64,000 nucleotides of DNA from Hermatobates lingyangjiaoensis (lineage: Eukaryota; Arthropoda; Insecta; Hemiptera; Hermatobatidae), in assembly GCA_026182355.1 (NCBI GenBank), contig JAPFBL010000582.1, forward strand, positions 248,001 to 312,000, given 5' to 3'. The translations under genes and the position numbers were made by a program. Position 1 is the first letter of the stretch. The number at the start of each line of letters is the position of its first letter. Below, piece by piece: positions 29,077-39,309 of this stretch. Under the pieces are notes generated by a model that ran no database searches, had not been told where the DNA came from, and was given only the letters and a program-made list of their open reading frames with translations.

Positions 29077-29078
29077 GA
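29041..29078 (-). ncRNA. Hammerhead variant, class II core, N family
   Basis: TCC, TTGATAA, T, stem II GGTC/GACC with loop AGTGAG, GAAA, stem III ACATGT, cleavage C, GGA. Stem I is perfect. U3 and A8 replace C3 and G8. Confidence 0.65.
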
Positions 29079-29300
29079 TTATAGTTGTACAAAATCTTAA
29101 ATAAACTATACATAACTAAACATAACTTAAAAACATTTATGATTAAATTAACACTACATATTATATTCAACGCCTTAATTTTGTGATAACTAAAAATGGT
29201 TAGATGACAAGGAGAGGTTATACACAGGCAATGGTTACCAAGTGTAGAGTTCCTTGTGCAAATCACAGAGGGCAGGCAATCTCATCACATTTCTGGCTTT

Positions 29301-29760
29301 TCATCTTTCCTTCGTATAATTTAAAATTCGTCTAAATGCTTCACCTTGCTTGTTCAAGGCAGGTTGTTTCTCCATAATGAATAATGTTTCAATTATGCGT
29401 AGTCTTGTTTGGTCATTTTCCTGTTGCAGGATCCTTGTGTTATTAATTAGCATTTCTTTAGTTAACTTAATGCCATGGGAAATTAAAGCATGTTCCTTGG
29501 GTCCACCTGAAGTGAGGTGCATTGTCAACCTTCTCGATAATGTAGTAGTAGTGGAACCGACATATGTAGATTGTAGGGACTCACAGTTCCCTGTGTTACA
29601 TTGATATTCGTACACTATGTTGGTTCTTTGGAGTGTTGACTTCTTCTGAAGGTTATTCCTAATTACCATGCTTGCTGTTGTTGAGCCTCTATAAAAAATC
29701 TTCAGTTTTAGCTGATCGTCAGGATTGAGGCATGTTGTATTGGCCGCTATTATCCCCTTT
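29301..29760 (-). pseudogene. PLE GIY-YIG endonuclease, C-terminal part
   Basis: The frame runs on to 29813, but codons above 29760 lie in the fold-back. Residues KLKIFYRG..TASMVIRNN, then NIVYEYQCNTGNC and STYVGSTTTTLSRRLTMHL form a GIY-YIG domain (VYEY...TYVG, R after LS, conserved H), with the CX4C spacing typical of PLEs. It ends ...FIMEKQPALNKQ and a stop. In a live element it nicks the target DNA for target-primed reverse transcription. RT is missing here. Confidence 0.85.
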
Positions 29761-29859
29761 AGTACACGTTCATCTACTAAGGGGATAATAGCGGCCAATA
29801 CAACATGCCTCAATCCTGACGATCAGCTAAAACTGAAGATTTTTTATATATATATATAC

Positions 29860-29990
29860 TGAGTTGTTATCAGCCTTTGGAGCGATTCACTTCTTTTCCT
29901 GAAGACGAGGACATCGAAATATAGTAGTGAGTTCAGTGGTTTCCTTTCTATGTGTTCTTTTTTAAATTCTAGTTTGTATATATATATATA
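29860..29990 (+). mobile_element. PLE family J unit
   Basis: Ribozyme 29896-29928 (CTGAAGA, C, GA/TC stem II as at 17693, GAAA, ATAT, A, GTAG) followed by gttcagtggtttcctttcta and the ttctagtttgtatata end. Confidence 0.6.
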
Positions 29991-30049
29991 TACAAATATC
30001 GAGAGTATTATATATTCAATTATATATTGATTTGTATAATTATATTGAA

Positions 30050-30180
30050 ATATTGGGGGTAAATGGATAATATAAAGTCATCACACGAAAGAAACTTTAT
30101 ATTATTTTCTTTAGTGTAGAGACTTTGTATTATCGTTTTACCACTGTATGAGTAAACACGACACAACAATGAGATGTATT
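30050..30180. mobile_element. PLE family D tail, short fold-back
   Basis: aaatggataatataaagtca and tatcgttttaccactgtatg resemble the family D tail (tggagac...ttttacc...atgagtaa). No ribozyme. 30180-30540 holds nothing recognised apart from a (TA)n tract at 30507-30560. Confidence 0.5.
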
Positions 30181-30515
30181 GAAAGTTTTGACTACTGTAG
30201 ACTACTGTAGGCAGTCAGGGCTAAAGGAAGTAAAAGATTTATAGCATGCAAACACCTAATTCATTGCAAGGCCAGCCCAGAGTGACAGTGTTTGCTCAGG
30301 TGAGGCCAGATTATACCTGCACCAGCTGTCAGTAGGAGTGCTTTCCCTTTTTCAAGCTTGGCTACTCACCATGACTCTATCGTTATTCATTTCTCTCTTT
30401 TCACTGATAGATTAGAAGAGAGGTCAGCAAACTATATCTCTTTTACAGAGTTTTGTCAACATTTCCATTTCAGTCGATTTCCACTTTTCTTACCTTTTAG
30501 TAGTAATATATATAT

Positions 30516-30559
<44 letters not shown>

Positions 30560-30595
30560 TCAATGATCAAACCACAATAAGAAATGGGAAAACAA

Positions 30596-30638
30596 GACTA
30601 AGATCTTTCAACCGTAACAAGCGGTCTTCGTCAGAGTC
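30596..30638 (-). ncRNA. Hammerhead ribozyme, PLE family A, downstream of the PLE ORF
   Basis: GACT, CTGACGA, A, stem II GACCG/CGGTT, GAAA, stem III AGATCT, T, AGTC. All positions intact. It lies about 170 nt after the ORF stop. Confidence 0.75.
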
Positions 30639-30807
30639 AAAAACCCAACTGAACACTAGATGCAGAAAACATCTGGTGAGGAGTTGAGAAGAGTGGGAGG
30701 GAAGAGTGGTATTTTAAAAGGGTGAAAGCACAGGAAAGGACTAATGTCCAGAAAGGGATGTTTGGGGAAACACAGGAGTACAGTAAGAAAAAGTAAAAAA
30801 CTATCCG

Positions 30808-31978
30808 CTAGCTGTCAACCCTCTTTGAAGAGGCTATTGCCCTCGTGACGAAAGTATCAAGTTTGAAGAGACCGTTACTAATGTTTATAATATTAGATCA
30901 ATTAAATTTAATTAGAGACGATTCAATAATATTTCTTAACAACATTGATTTTTCATAGGTAATAAATTTAGCTCCTGTCCAATCAATATGATGATTTTCA
31001 TTTTTTATATGTAAGAATAAGGCACTACTGTTTTCCTGTCTACTTACGTTATATTGGTGTTGTTTTACACGTGTTTTTAATGATTTACCAGTTTGACCAA
31101 TATAAATTTTATGGCAATTTTTGCACGGAATTTTATAAATACCAGCGGACTCCAATTCGCTTGGAGAGTGTTTTATTAACATATTACCCACGTTATTACG
31201 ATTAGAAAACACTATGTTTTAAATATGTATTAAAATCAAGTTGTTTGGCTAATCTTGGAAGGGGGTCCAATGATTCGTGGTATGGCAAAACTATAGAATT
31301 TGATAATAAAAGGGGCTCTTTTGAAGTATTAGAGAAAGTTTTTTTAGCACCCTTCAAAGCTAAATCGATATAAGAAGAGGGGTATTTTAATGAAATGGCA
31401 ATTGACCTAATGTTATTAATCTCTTCATTAAAGAAGTTCTGGAGAGGAAACTCTTAAAGCTCTCAAAAACATATTTCTAAAAACAAAATTTTAACATTTT
31501 TGGATGCGACGAATAAAAATGAACGTATGCAAGTGCATTCGTAGGTTTTCTATATACACTAAAGCGTAACTCATTAGGTAACCTATGGATCAGGACATCT
31601 AAGAAGGGCAAATTACCACTTATTTCTTCTTCCATTGTGAATTTGATTGTCGGCACTAATGAATTCAATTTTGTTAGGAAATCAACTTTATTTAAAGATT
31701 TGGGACAATGCAAAAAATATCGTCAACATATCTATACCATTTAACATTTTGGGGCAAAATTGAGCTTAACATTTTACTCTCAAAAAACTCCATATATAAA
31801 TTACTTAGGAGGGGGATAAACAGTTACCCATAGCAAGACCAAATTTTTGTATATAATAATTATTTTCAAATTGAAAATGACAATCTACCACACATAACTT
31901 AATTAACTCTATTATAGTGGTAGATGGAAGGGGAAGGGAATAATTAATTAATTCCTCCTGGAGTAAGCTATTACTGGA
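30808..31978 (-). pseudogene. PLE reverse transcriptase and GIY-YIG, frameshifted
   Basis: In order: IIELIKLCVVDCHFQFENNY, then QKFGLAMGNCLSP (RT motif near 31818-31850), a frameshift in a C-run, YMEFFESKML, KWYRYVDDIF with the catalytic YVDD (31719-31739), a second frameshift, NLPFLDVLIHRL and VYRKPTNALAYVHF (thumb side), a broken stretch with LPYHESL, then SNRNNVGNMLIKHSPSE, AGIYKIPCKNCHKIYIGQTG and SLKTRVKQH (GIY-YIG with CX2C), a TGA at 30898-30900, and the tail FKLDTFVTRAIASSKRVDS before TAG 30808-30810. Domain order RT then GIY-YIG is that of canonical endonuclease-bearing PLEs. The N-terminal half is lost; it is a dead copy. Confidence 0.85.
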
Positions 31979-32009
31979 TATATATTATTCCAGGAGGAAT
32001 TAATATATA

Positions 32010-32520
32010 TATATATATTTAAGAATTACATTTCTATGGACAAGCCTAGTAATGAAATAATAAAAAATTCTAGATATTAGTCTAAGCTTGTAGCCAGTTT
32101 TATGATGGTAGAGGAGGCTATATGACTCAAGACACTTGAAAGGGTGTTCTTGAAGCAGACTAACTTGAAGCAAACCTGTCCACGCACACCTGCTTACCCG
32201 CACGTGTTCTCTTCTTTCACTCATTAAATGACTTTTAATTAAATCGAACAAGATGCACCTATAGGGCAACATCAAGTCAGTCAACTATGATCCTTTAGAA
32301 GATGATATAAACTTGCCTGTGTATAATATGTTTAACACTTATTTTCTTTCTTATCGAGGTTTATATATATATATTCATTAAAAAGTATAAAAGTATACCG
32401 ATTTTCATTTTCGAATAAATAAACCTCCCAAAATATATAATATATATTTATATATATATATATATAAATATATATATAATATATATAATATACTATATTT
32501 TTTTAGAGGTCAAGAACAAT
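32010..32520. other. Spacer with (TA)n tracts
   Basis: No gene recognised. The minus-strand frame 32000-32284 lacks similarity to known domains. Confidence 0.4.
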
Positions 32521-32529
32521 TTTTGGAGA

Positions 32530-32970
32530 TTATATATATAATATAATATATATATATATATATATTTTTGTATTAAAAATTATGCCAATTCTAACATTTG
32601 TTCTTTTCCGGGTTAATTTTTCAAGTTTTCTGACTATGGATTTCCACCTTTCTGGTAAAATATAAAGTAATTCACCAAAAGATTTATTCTTAACATCCAT
32701 TTTTTTCACTAAACAAGTTTTAACCATAACAAACAAATTAACAACACATACTTGTTTGTTATGGTTAAAACTTGTTTAGTGAAAAAAATGGATGTCAAGA
32801 ATTAAATCTTTTGGTGAATTACTTTATATTTTACCAGAAAGGTGGAAATCCATAGTCAGAAAACTTGAAAAATTAACCCGGAAAAGAACAAAAGTTAAAA
32901 TTGGCATAATTTTTAATAAAACATCTTTGATTGAAGGTCTGCTCCCAAAATACATAAATATATATATACA
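32530..32970. mobile_element. PLE N-family fold-back
   Basis: Inverted arms centred near 32745, each encoding KSFGELLYILPERWKSIVRKL and then ...GIIFN. The right arm goes on to SLIEGLLPKYINIYI at TATA. The ribozyme position upstream has decayed (ggttaaaacttgtttag). Confidence 0.75.
32812..32970 (+). pseudogene. PLE N-terminal ORF fragment
   Basis: SFGELLYILPERWKSIVRKL, EKLTRKRTKVKIGIIFNKTS, LIEGLLPKYINIYI. Same family as 44560-44740. No full-length start context and no RT. Confidence 0.65.
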
Positions 32971-33015
32971 CTTTAACACAGAGAAAAGAACACAGAAAGA
33001 CACTACAGAACTCAC

Positions 33016-33047
33016 TTCGATATTTCGACATCCGTCGTCATCGGGAA
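33016..33047 (-). ncRNA. Hammerhead ribozyme remnant, PLE family J
   Basis: TTC, CCGATGA (U4 changed to C), C, stem II GAC/GTC with loop GGAT, GAAA, TAT, C, GAA. The U4 change probably inactivates it. Unit 32975-33140 with a short inverted arm (gtgagttctgtagtgtctttc). Confidence 0.55.
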
Positions 33048-33179
33048 GAAGTGCGAAGTGAGTTCTGTAGTGTCTTTCTGTGTTCTTTTCTCAGTGTTAA
33101 AGTGTTTATTGTCCACACGGACCTTTCATTTTATTCGAAGTATATATATATATATATATATACATATACACTTTTTCGT

Positions 33180-33345
33180 TAGAAATACGATCAGAAACGG
33201 ACAAATATAGTTCCAATGTAGAAAAAAAAACTTAGAGAAATTAAAAGCACACACTTACAGTCTCTACTTTTTGGTTTGAACCGTCTTCAGGAGAGACAAG
33301 AGAGGGATACCAAGCGCACTCGTTCAGAGACGGTTGGAGACTAAC
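33180..33345 (-). mobile_element. PLE family C unit
   Basis: Ribozyme remnant 33261-33294: TCTC, CTGAAGA, C, GGTT/AACC, but GAAA has become AAAA. Same end sequences as 13395-13540. Confidence 0.6.
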
Positions 33346-33349
33346 AATG

Positions 33350-34860
33350 TTGCCGTATGCGCGCCCAGTAACAGAGAATAAGGTAGACAAGAATAAATTT
33401 ATAATTAAATTAAATCAGTGGAATATGAAAACATAATAAATAAATAAAAGAAAAAATTGAGGGATGAAAAATTGATACATAAATAAAAGTACGAACTAAG
33501 CTATGATAAAATAAAATAAAACTGAGAATACAAATAATAGTATTAAAGAAATAAAGTAATTAAATAATAAAAAATAAGTAATTCACTAAAATAGGATAAT
33601 TGATAATAAAATATGAAAAGAAAATTCAATTTTCTCTATGTTTCTACATTGAACTATATATATATAAAATCACAATAAAACTTGATGTACAACATTGGAT
33701 GTGTTGAGTTTTTGGATGGGTGACATCACACACTGTTGGTTACGTTGCTTGCCCATTGCCAAGTTAGAAAAGACCCATTTCTTTCACCCTTTGGATATAA
33801 AATATTAAAAACACCTACGCTTTTGAGTTAGACAAAATGAAAACAAAACATACTTCTCGGCATACTTGATTTGTTATGAACAGTATTAAGCTGATACTGC
33901 ATACTAACATAACTAGAAAGTGTGATTCCGCTTTCCATATGCTACCATTACTAGTTGTTTCTGAGATACGTGACTAGCTCCTAACTAGGTTATAACACTG
34001 TAGCTAGCTTTTACCCTATGAATTACTTTAACAGTTACTGATACCTTTCTTTTATATAAATATCAGCCCGAGTCACGAACTTTCTCGTGCTCTATCCATC
34101 TTGTAAATAGATAAAAAAAAAATAATTTTTTTTTATAATAACTATTACTTAAAAAAGGAATTAGAAATAGAATTTGTTATGAATTTAAAGAAATTGTTTT
34201 AGATTGAATAAGACAGAAAAATCAGTCTAGATGAGCTGGCATTCTCTGTAGAATATCGCTGACCTCACGTTCCTCTAAATCTCTCTTAGTTTAATAATGT
34301 TTACTGTTAAGAAAAACTCTTCACTACTCTCTCTCTCTCTAACTGATAAAATACAGTCATACTTTAGTTTAAATGAAAGATCATTACTCTTGAAATTAAA
34401 AAATTATTTTTAATTACGTGAAAGCAACTTGAATGTCGGATTAAACAACTCTCTCTATATATCCAATCATTATATAACTCTCTCTCTCTCAATAGTAAAT
34501 AATTTAGATTATTTCCAAAGCGTATATTTCTTGGTTGGTTTGAATAATTATTTGTAATGTTTAAGAGCTTTTGCTGGTGCTTGGAGAGTTTGTAATAAGA
34601 GAAATTAATCCCAATGGAACTTCATCATTCATTTATTTCTTTGCTTTCCAGAAATTTTAAAAGTTATCTTTTTATGTTTGTGAAAAGTTACTTTTCTAAG
34701 TTTTTGCATATGTTTTCTTTAAAGTTAAACAAATTTTCGATGTTATTCATCATCAGGAGTGAACTAAATGTTTATAATAACGGAATGAAAAACTAAGTCT
34801 CCACTTGTAGTATATAGCTAGCACAACTAGTTTCAATAATGTTTCAATAGAGTACCATTG
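33350..34860. other. AT-rich spacer
   Basis: About 1.5 kb without recognised gene. Contains short (TC)n tracts near 34330 and 34480. A weak ribozyme-like motif (CTGATGAT ... GAAA) lies at 34731-34759 on the minus strand. Confidence 0.4.
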
Positions 34861-35035
34861 ACGTTTTGATTTGATCTAATGTTTCGAACACATAGTGTTC
34901 ATCCTCAGGTTACATTTGCTTTAGTAAGAAGGTATGGAGTGTTCTAAGGTAGTGCAATCAGTTATTATGTGGTATTTACTCATTGTAGGGTAAAAATGTT
35001 AATGAAATAGTCTCCACGTATAGTTATTTAATAAT
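34860..35035 (-). mobile_element. PLE family D arm
   Basis: Ribozyme on the minus strand: AAC, CTGAGGA, T, GAACAC/GTGTTC, GAAA, but stem III is ACATT. The tail (gtggtatttactcat...gtctccac) runs on the opposite side, so this copy is rearranged. Confidence 0.55.
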
Positions 35036-35126
35036 ATGAAATTAGCAAATCATTGCGCGATGATTCTTCTGTTTGCCTCAATCAGCAAGTCCCCCAAGTT
35101 CACAACTTTTCTTAAATTATTCATAT

Positions 35127-35455
35127 AGGTTAGGTTAGGTTGCAGTGGCAGTTCCACAAAGGAACACACTTAGGCCGAGCATTGGCCCTTTGTGATACCA
35201 TACAATGAAGATTGATTCTACAGTAGGAGTCCTAAATTTTGCCTAACTCAAGTGTATTTCGAGTAGGGATCTTTAACGAGTACCTGACATTGTACAGGCT
35301 CGGGACCGACAGTTTAACGTCCTTCTCCGAGGGACGACGTGCTCAGATTTATTCACCTCTCGCATGAATAAATCGAGGGACAGGTGGGGATCGAACCCCG
35401 GTCCTATCAGATCAGAGGCGAGCACGTAACCATTGAGCTAGCCTGACCCCCTAAT
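35127..35455 (-). mobile_element. tRNA-derived SINE, full, tail type 1
   Basis: Read minus: head ggggtcaggctagctcaatg, B box gggttcgatcc, body, tail ccactgcaacctaacctaac. The TAGGTTAGGTTAGGTT at its end is three CCTAA units. Confidence 0.85.
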
Positions 35456-35579
35456 TATTCATATAACAAAAAAAAAAAGTTCTATTTTCTCTTTATTCTT
35501 ATAATTTTCGTTTGTATTTCGTTATAGTTCTCTGTTATATTTGTTAATATCTTTTCTATACTTAGTCTTAGAGCGAATG

Positions 35580-35880
35580 TAAAGGCCTCTGCCTGACCTT
35601 CAGGGAAAAAATAGCAAAGAAATGTACCTGCTTTCCAATATGAAATAAATATACACTCTATAACCTCACCTACTTCCATCCTATTTCTAGTCAGTTGACC
35701 ACAGACACTCATCCTTGGGTATGTACATCTCTTTCCCTATTTCATGTTGTACCATTTACTTTATACTATAGATAACTTTCTGATGACATTGTATTTTTTA
35801 TTAATACCTGAAGAAGAACACGATGTGCTCGAAACGCGTTGTTTATATTATTAAATTATACAAATTTCGTTAAACACTTT
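35580..35880 (+). mobile_element. PLE family D, long form
   Basis: atgtacctgctttccaatat, cctatttctagtcagttgac, cttgggtatgtac and the ribozyme. The same order occurs at 57900-58210. Confidence 0.7.
35805..35842 (+). ncRNA. Hammerhead ribozyme, PLE family D
   Basis: TAC, CTGAAGA 35808-35814, A, stem II GAACAC/GTGCTC (one mismatch), GAAA, ACGCGT, T, GTTT. Confidence 0.7.
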
Positions 35881-36015
35881 TTGAATATTTGTTTGACTCT
35901 CTAAACAAAGAGAGTAAAACAAAGGTTCAAAAAAGGGAGTAAAACAAAGGTTCAAAAAGTGTTTAACGAAATTTGTATGAATGAAAATCTACTCCCTAAT
36001 TATACAAATTATTAA
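35880..36015. pseudogene. PLE N-terminal ORF fragment, mini fold-back
   Basis: The plus strand 35935-36010 reads ESKTKVQKVFNEICMNENLL then PNYTN; the left arm is its inverse. It is inserted inside the family D tail (attaaattatacaa on both sides), so it shows nesting of PLE in PLE. Confidence 0.6.
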
Positions 36016-36125
36016 ATTACTATATGTGGAGACTATTTCATTAAGTTTTTTCTCTACAATGTAGGATGCTCAAAGAGTAGTAGAAACTCCTTGAATAATC
36101 CTCATTACATTACTGAGGAAGGTGT

Positions 36126-36163
36126 AACCTGATGATGAACATTAAGTGTTCGAAACGTCAATC
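36126..36163 (+). ncRNA. Hammerhead ribozyme, PLE family D variant
   Basis: AAC, CTGATGA 36129-36135, T, stem II GAACAT/GTGTTC, GAAA, stem III ACGT, cleavage C, AATCG. Stem III is the short ACGT form, unlike other D copies. Confidence 0.65.
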
Positions 36164-36269
36164 GCACACATACTATGTGGCCAGATCATGATTGAAACTA
36201 TTTAGTCGTGCTAGCTATATACTATACAAATGATCTGCAAATATAATAAACATTTACACTCATACACAC

Positions 36270-36480
36270 TCATAAACAACAAGATTTCGCAATAAACATG
36301 TGAAATAGAAATGAAAGTCTAAACCGCAGTAAGAAATGAGAAAAATGGCTAAGATGTTTCAACGAAAACATATACGATATTCAGTATATGTTAGACTCTG
36401 ATGACCACTTCTTTTTGTTGAAAGATCTTAGTCATTTTTATGATTTTCTTACCGTAATTTAGACGTTGGTACTCCAGTGA
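36270..36480. mobile_element. PLE family A fold-back, old
   Basis: Inverted arms around 36380. Plus-strand ribozyme 36394-36432: GACT, CTGATGA, decayed stem II, GAAA, AGATCT, T, AGTC. Stem I and III survive, stem II does not. Confidence 0.6.
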
Positions 36481-36544
36481 CTTAGCAACGAGATAGGGCG
36501 TCCACCCTAGCGGCACGTGCCAGGGGGGCACGTTATCACCTCTA

Positions 36545-36935
36545 GAGGTTAGAGGTGACGAATTCGTCAATTGATGAAGTCTCCTTGAATATCCAACTAA
36601 AAAACTATGCCTTTATCTATAATATCATAAAAACCGTTCTGAAACCGTAAAGAATGACTGCAATGTCTTATGACCTATAGAATAGGATGTGTTTTTTTTT
36701 CTTTTAAATTGCACTGGGATGTAGGTCAGTTGAGGTGGTTAGAGATGGTTAGAGGTGACGAATATGTCAATTGATGAAGTCTCTTTGAATATCTAACCAA
36801 ACAACTTTGCTATATCTATAAGATCATAAAAACCGCTCTGAAACCGTAAAAAATGACTGCAATGTCTTATGACCTATAGAATAGGATGTGTTTTTTTTTT
36901 CTTTTAAATTGCACTAGGATGTAGGTCAGGAGAGG
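36545..36935. repeat. 200-bp direct duplication
   Basis: agaggtgacgaat starts at 36551 and 36751. Both copies run to aattgcactgggatgtaggtc. About 93-95% similar by eye. Confidence 0.85.
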
Positions 36936-37144
36936 TAGGAAGCGTGAATGTCAGCTCTTTGGGAAGACGGCTGTTGCCTTTGGCTCGTAAGGACAAGGTC
37001 GCTTTTGACTGTTGGCCTTGCATGATGGTGTCTACCTCAGTCAAACTGCTTCAACCATTACTGACTACTGTTAATGTCCACCTGACGACTTTCCCTATCT
37101 CTACCTCATTCTCTTTCAAGCACAGCCATCAATCACTCCTTTAA

Positions 37145-37435
37145 CATTTATATTGCCTCCATATAAACATATCAATCACTCAAACGAATTACTATCCCAA
37201 AAAAAAGTTTATCCTTTGTGATTAAATACCTTTCTCACATACATAAAACATTACATAAAAAAAACTCCTATTTGTAAATCAGTTTACGTAGATAACCATT
37301 CATAAAATAGCTTTCATATTTCGACAATTGTCATCATCAACGCAGCAGAAACATGGACTCATTTAACATAGAAGAAAAAGATTTCATATAAACACACAAA
37401 ATAACAATCAATGATCAAACCGCAATACTTTCGTT
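37145..37435. other. Spacer
   Basis: No gene recognised; ends in a family A fragment (ataacaatcaatgatcaaacc) near 37400. Confidence 0.35.
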
Positions 37436-37665
37436 GTGTTAAGAGGGCTGACAGCTAGCGGATAGTTTTTTTTACTCTTTCTTACTGTACTCCTTTGTTT
37501 CCCCAAACATCCCTTTCTGGACATTAGTCCTTTCCTGCGCTTTCATCCTTTTAAAATACCACTCTTCCCTTCTACTCTTCTCAACCCCTCACCAGATGTT
37601 TTCTGCATCTAGTGTTTCATGTTTCGAATGATCAACATTCATCATCAGGGCGTGAATACCTTCTA
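37436..37665. mobile_element. PLE family A 3' UTR joined to another ribozyme family
   Basis: 37440-37615 (+) is the 3' UTR that follows the PLE ORF at 30810-30650. It is joined to a minus-strand ribozyme 37613-37652 (GCC, CTGATGA, T, GAATG/CATTC, GAAA, ACATGA) related to 41822-41860. A chimaera of two PLE families. Confidence 0.6.
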
Positions 37666-37839
37666 GGGTGAATTATCTGGTTTATTATATATACACCGAG
37701 AAGATTGAAGGAGTTGTTTTCCTTCCAGTTTAAGAAAAGCTGGGCGTTAATCCTGCGTCAATCTTCAATACTATACATCATTTTCAATACTATATATTCA
37801 TATATATATTATATATATGTAGTATATATAAAAGATTTT

Positions 37840-38030
37840 ACATAACACGTGAAATAACAATCAATATATCAAACCACAATAAAAAATGGGAAAACAAGAC
37901 TAAGATCTTTCAACCGTAACAAGCGGTTTTCGTCAGAGTCAAAAACCCAACTTCAATCCAAAAACCCTAGTTGGGTTGAAAGGTCTTAGTCTTGTTTTCC
38001 TATTTGTGGTTTGATCATTGATAGTATATA
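37840..38030. mobile_element. PLE family A fold-back
   Basis: Minus-strand ribozyme 37898-37940: GACT, CTGACGA, A, stem II AACCG/CGGTT, GAAA, AGATCT, T, AGTC, intact. The right arm is shortened and has lost its ribozyme core. Confidence 0.75.
37898..37940 (-). ncRNA. Hammerhead ribozyme, PLE family A (intact)
   Basis: All core positions present. The perfectly paired AACCG/CGGTT stem II matches the form at 22625-22667. Confidence 0.75.
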
Positions 38031-38199
38031 TATGTTGAATTTGGTGTGTCAAATATTTATATATTTTCAATAATGTGTGTGTCAAGGAAGGACTGCTACC
38101 AAAATTTACAATATAGTAAATTGTACAAAAATATACTATATATATATACTATATATAAAATCAATAGAAAAATGAAACAGTATTAGATCTTTGAAATTT

Positions 38200-38236
<37 letters not shown>

Positions 38237-38269
38237 GGATGTCTTTTACTGTACATTATGTTATAATGC

Positions 38270-38845
38270 ACAAAATGATAAACCTTAAAGCCAGCAATGG
38301 CCTTTAAATCGTTGGATATAAAATTTCTTTTAAAAGAATTTGTTACTCGATGTCTAACGGTAACAACAGTAATCTAGAGAGATAACTGGCTGTAGTCAAC
38401 GGCAAGTGTTAGTTGTTCTATTATTAGGGCAAACGTGAGTTTGATTGGTGACTTTGATTTATTGATGCTAACCGGTTTGGGTTACGTGGGAGACGTATGT
38501 CCGTCCCACAGTCGTTTGTCGTCTTCAGTGGGCAACACCAGTGAAGATGTGGCCTTTCACTTGATCACCTCTGTTCCGCTTTCAGTTTAATCCTGCCTAT
38601 ACTCTTAAGTCACGTTCATTATTTTAATCACTCTCCCATTGGTCTACATTCACCTCAGGCCATTCGACTACTTCAATTATTTTATTTAACTGCTGAGACG
38701 TTTTTTAGATTTCACTTTTAATAACCTATTTATTTTTTTTTTTAAATTAACGATTAAAAGAAAAAAAAAACTCAATGGCCTAAAATACGACGATTTCAGT
38801 CTTAATTACTTTTGCTATTAAATTTTTGTTATTTAGTTATACGTA
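38270..38845. other. Spacer without recognised gene
   Basis: Mixed composition, no family recognised. Confidence 0.4.
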
Positions 38846-38919
38846 TGTACTATAAATGCACACACCAACACCGATGCACCTTCATACATACACATACATA
38901 TATAATTACATATGTATAA

Positions 38920-39120
38920 GTTGGCAGTAAGTCTTCATCCAAGCATACATTGTTGAAAAGCAGAGCAGATTCTGCATTCATGACTTTTTTAAGTAGCTGT
39001 TCTTTTTTCCTAATTACACTTCTAATTCGCATTGCCTGTGCAACATAGAAGTGTAATTAGGAAAAAATAACAGCTACTTAAAAAAGTCATGAATGCAGAA
39101 TCTGCTCTGCTTTTCAAGAC
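38920..39120. pseudogene. PLE N-terminal ORF fold-back
   Basis: The minus strand reads VIRKKEQLLKKVMNAESALL, FNNVCLDEDLLPTYT; an inverted copy follows from 39045. No ribozyme. Confidence 0.65.
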
Positions 39121-39270
39121 ATCTATATATATATATATAAATTATTTGTTATATATAAAATAACTTTTGTTAACCTGTTCATTTATGTTTATCATTTCAA
39201 GGTGACTTTAAATATTAGATTAATTTGTTAAGTGTAGTTTCAATTGTTTTTAAAAAAATTAAATGTTTTT

Positions 39271-39309
39271 TTGTTGAAGATGGCGTATGTGACACCGAAA
39301 CATGTCCAA
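39271..39309 (+). ncRNA. Hammerhead variant, U3 core, with ORF start in stem III
   Basis: TTG, TTGAAGA 39274-39280, T, stem II GG/CC with a longer internal region, GAAA 39297-39300, stem III ACATGT, cleavage C, CAA. Stem I TTG/CAA is perfect. Confidence 0.6.

Larger units (their letters stand above)
28860..29846 (-). mobile_element. PLE copy: GIY-YIG 3' part joined to a second 5' part (tandem junction)
   Basis: On the minus strand: fold-back at the truncated end (29690-29760 against 29777-29846), GIY-YIG coding region to 29301, about 220 bp of non-coding sequence, ribozyme 29078-29041, and an N-terminal ORF ending LLPKYTNIYI in (TA)n at 28880-28860. This matches the pseudo-LTR layout of PLEs: the element ends with a partial copy of its own start. 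Confidence 0.75.
30560..31995 (-). mobile_element. PLE family A, longest copy: RT, GIY-YIG, 3' UTR, ribozyme
   Basis: On the minus strand: truncated 5' end with a small fold-back (attcctcctgga and its complement at 31950-32000), RT and GIY-YIG reading region to 30808, a 3' UTR of about 165 bp, ribozyme 30638-30596, tgtggtttgatcattga, (TA)n. This ties the many short family A units to a coding PLE. Confidence 0.85.
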
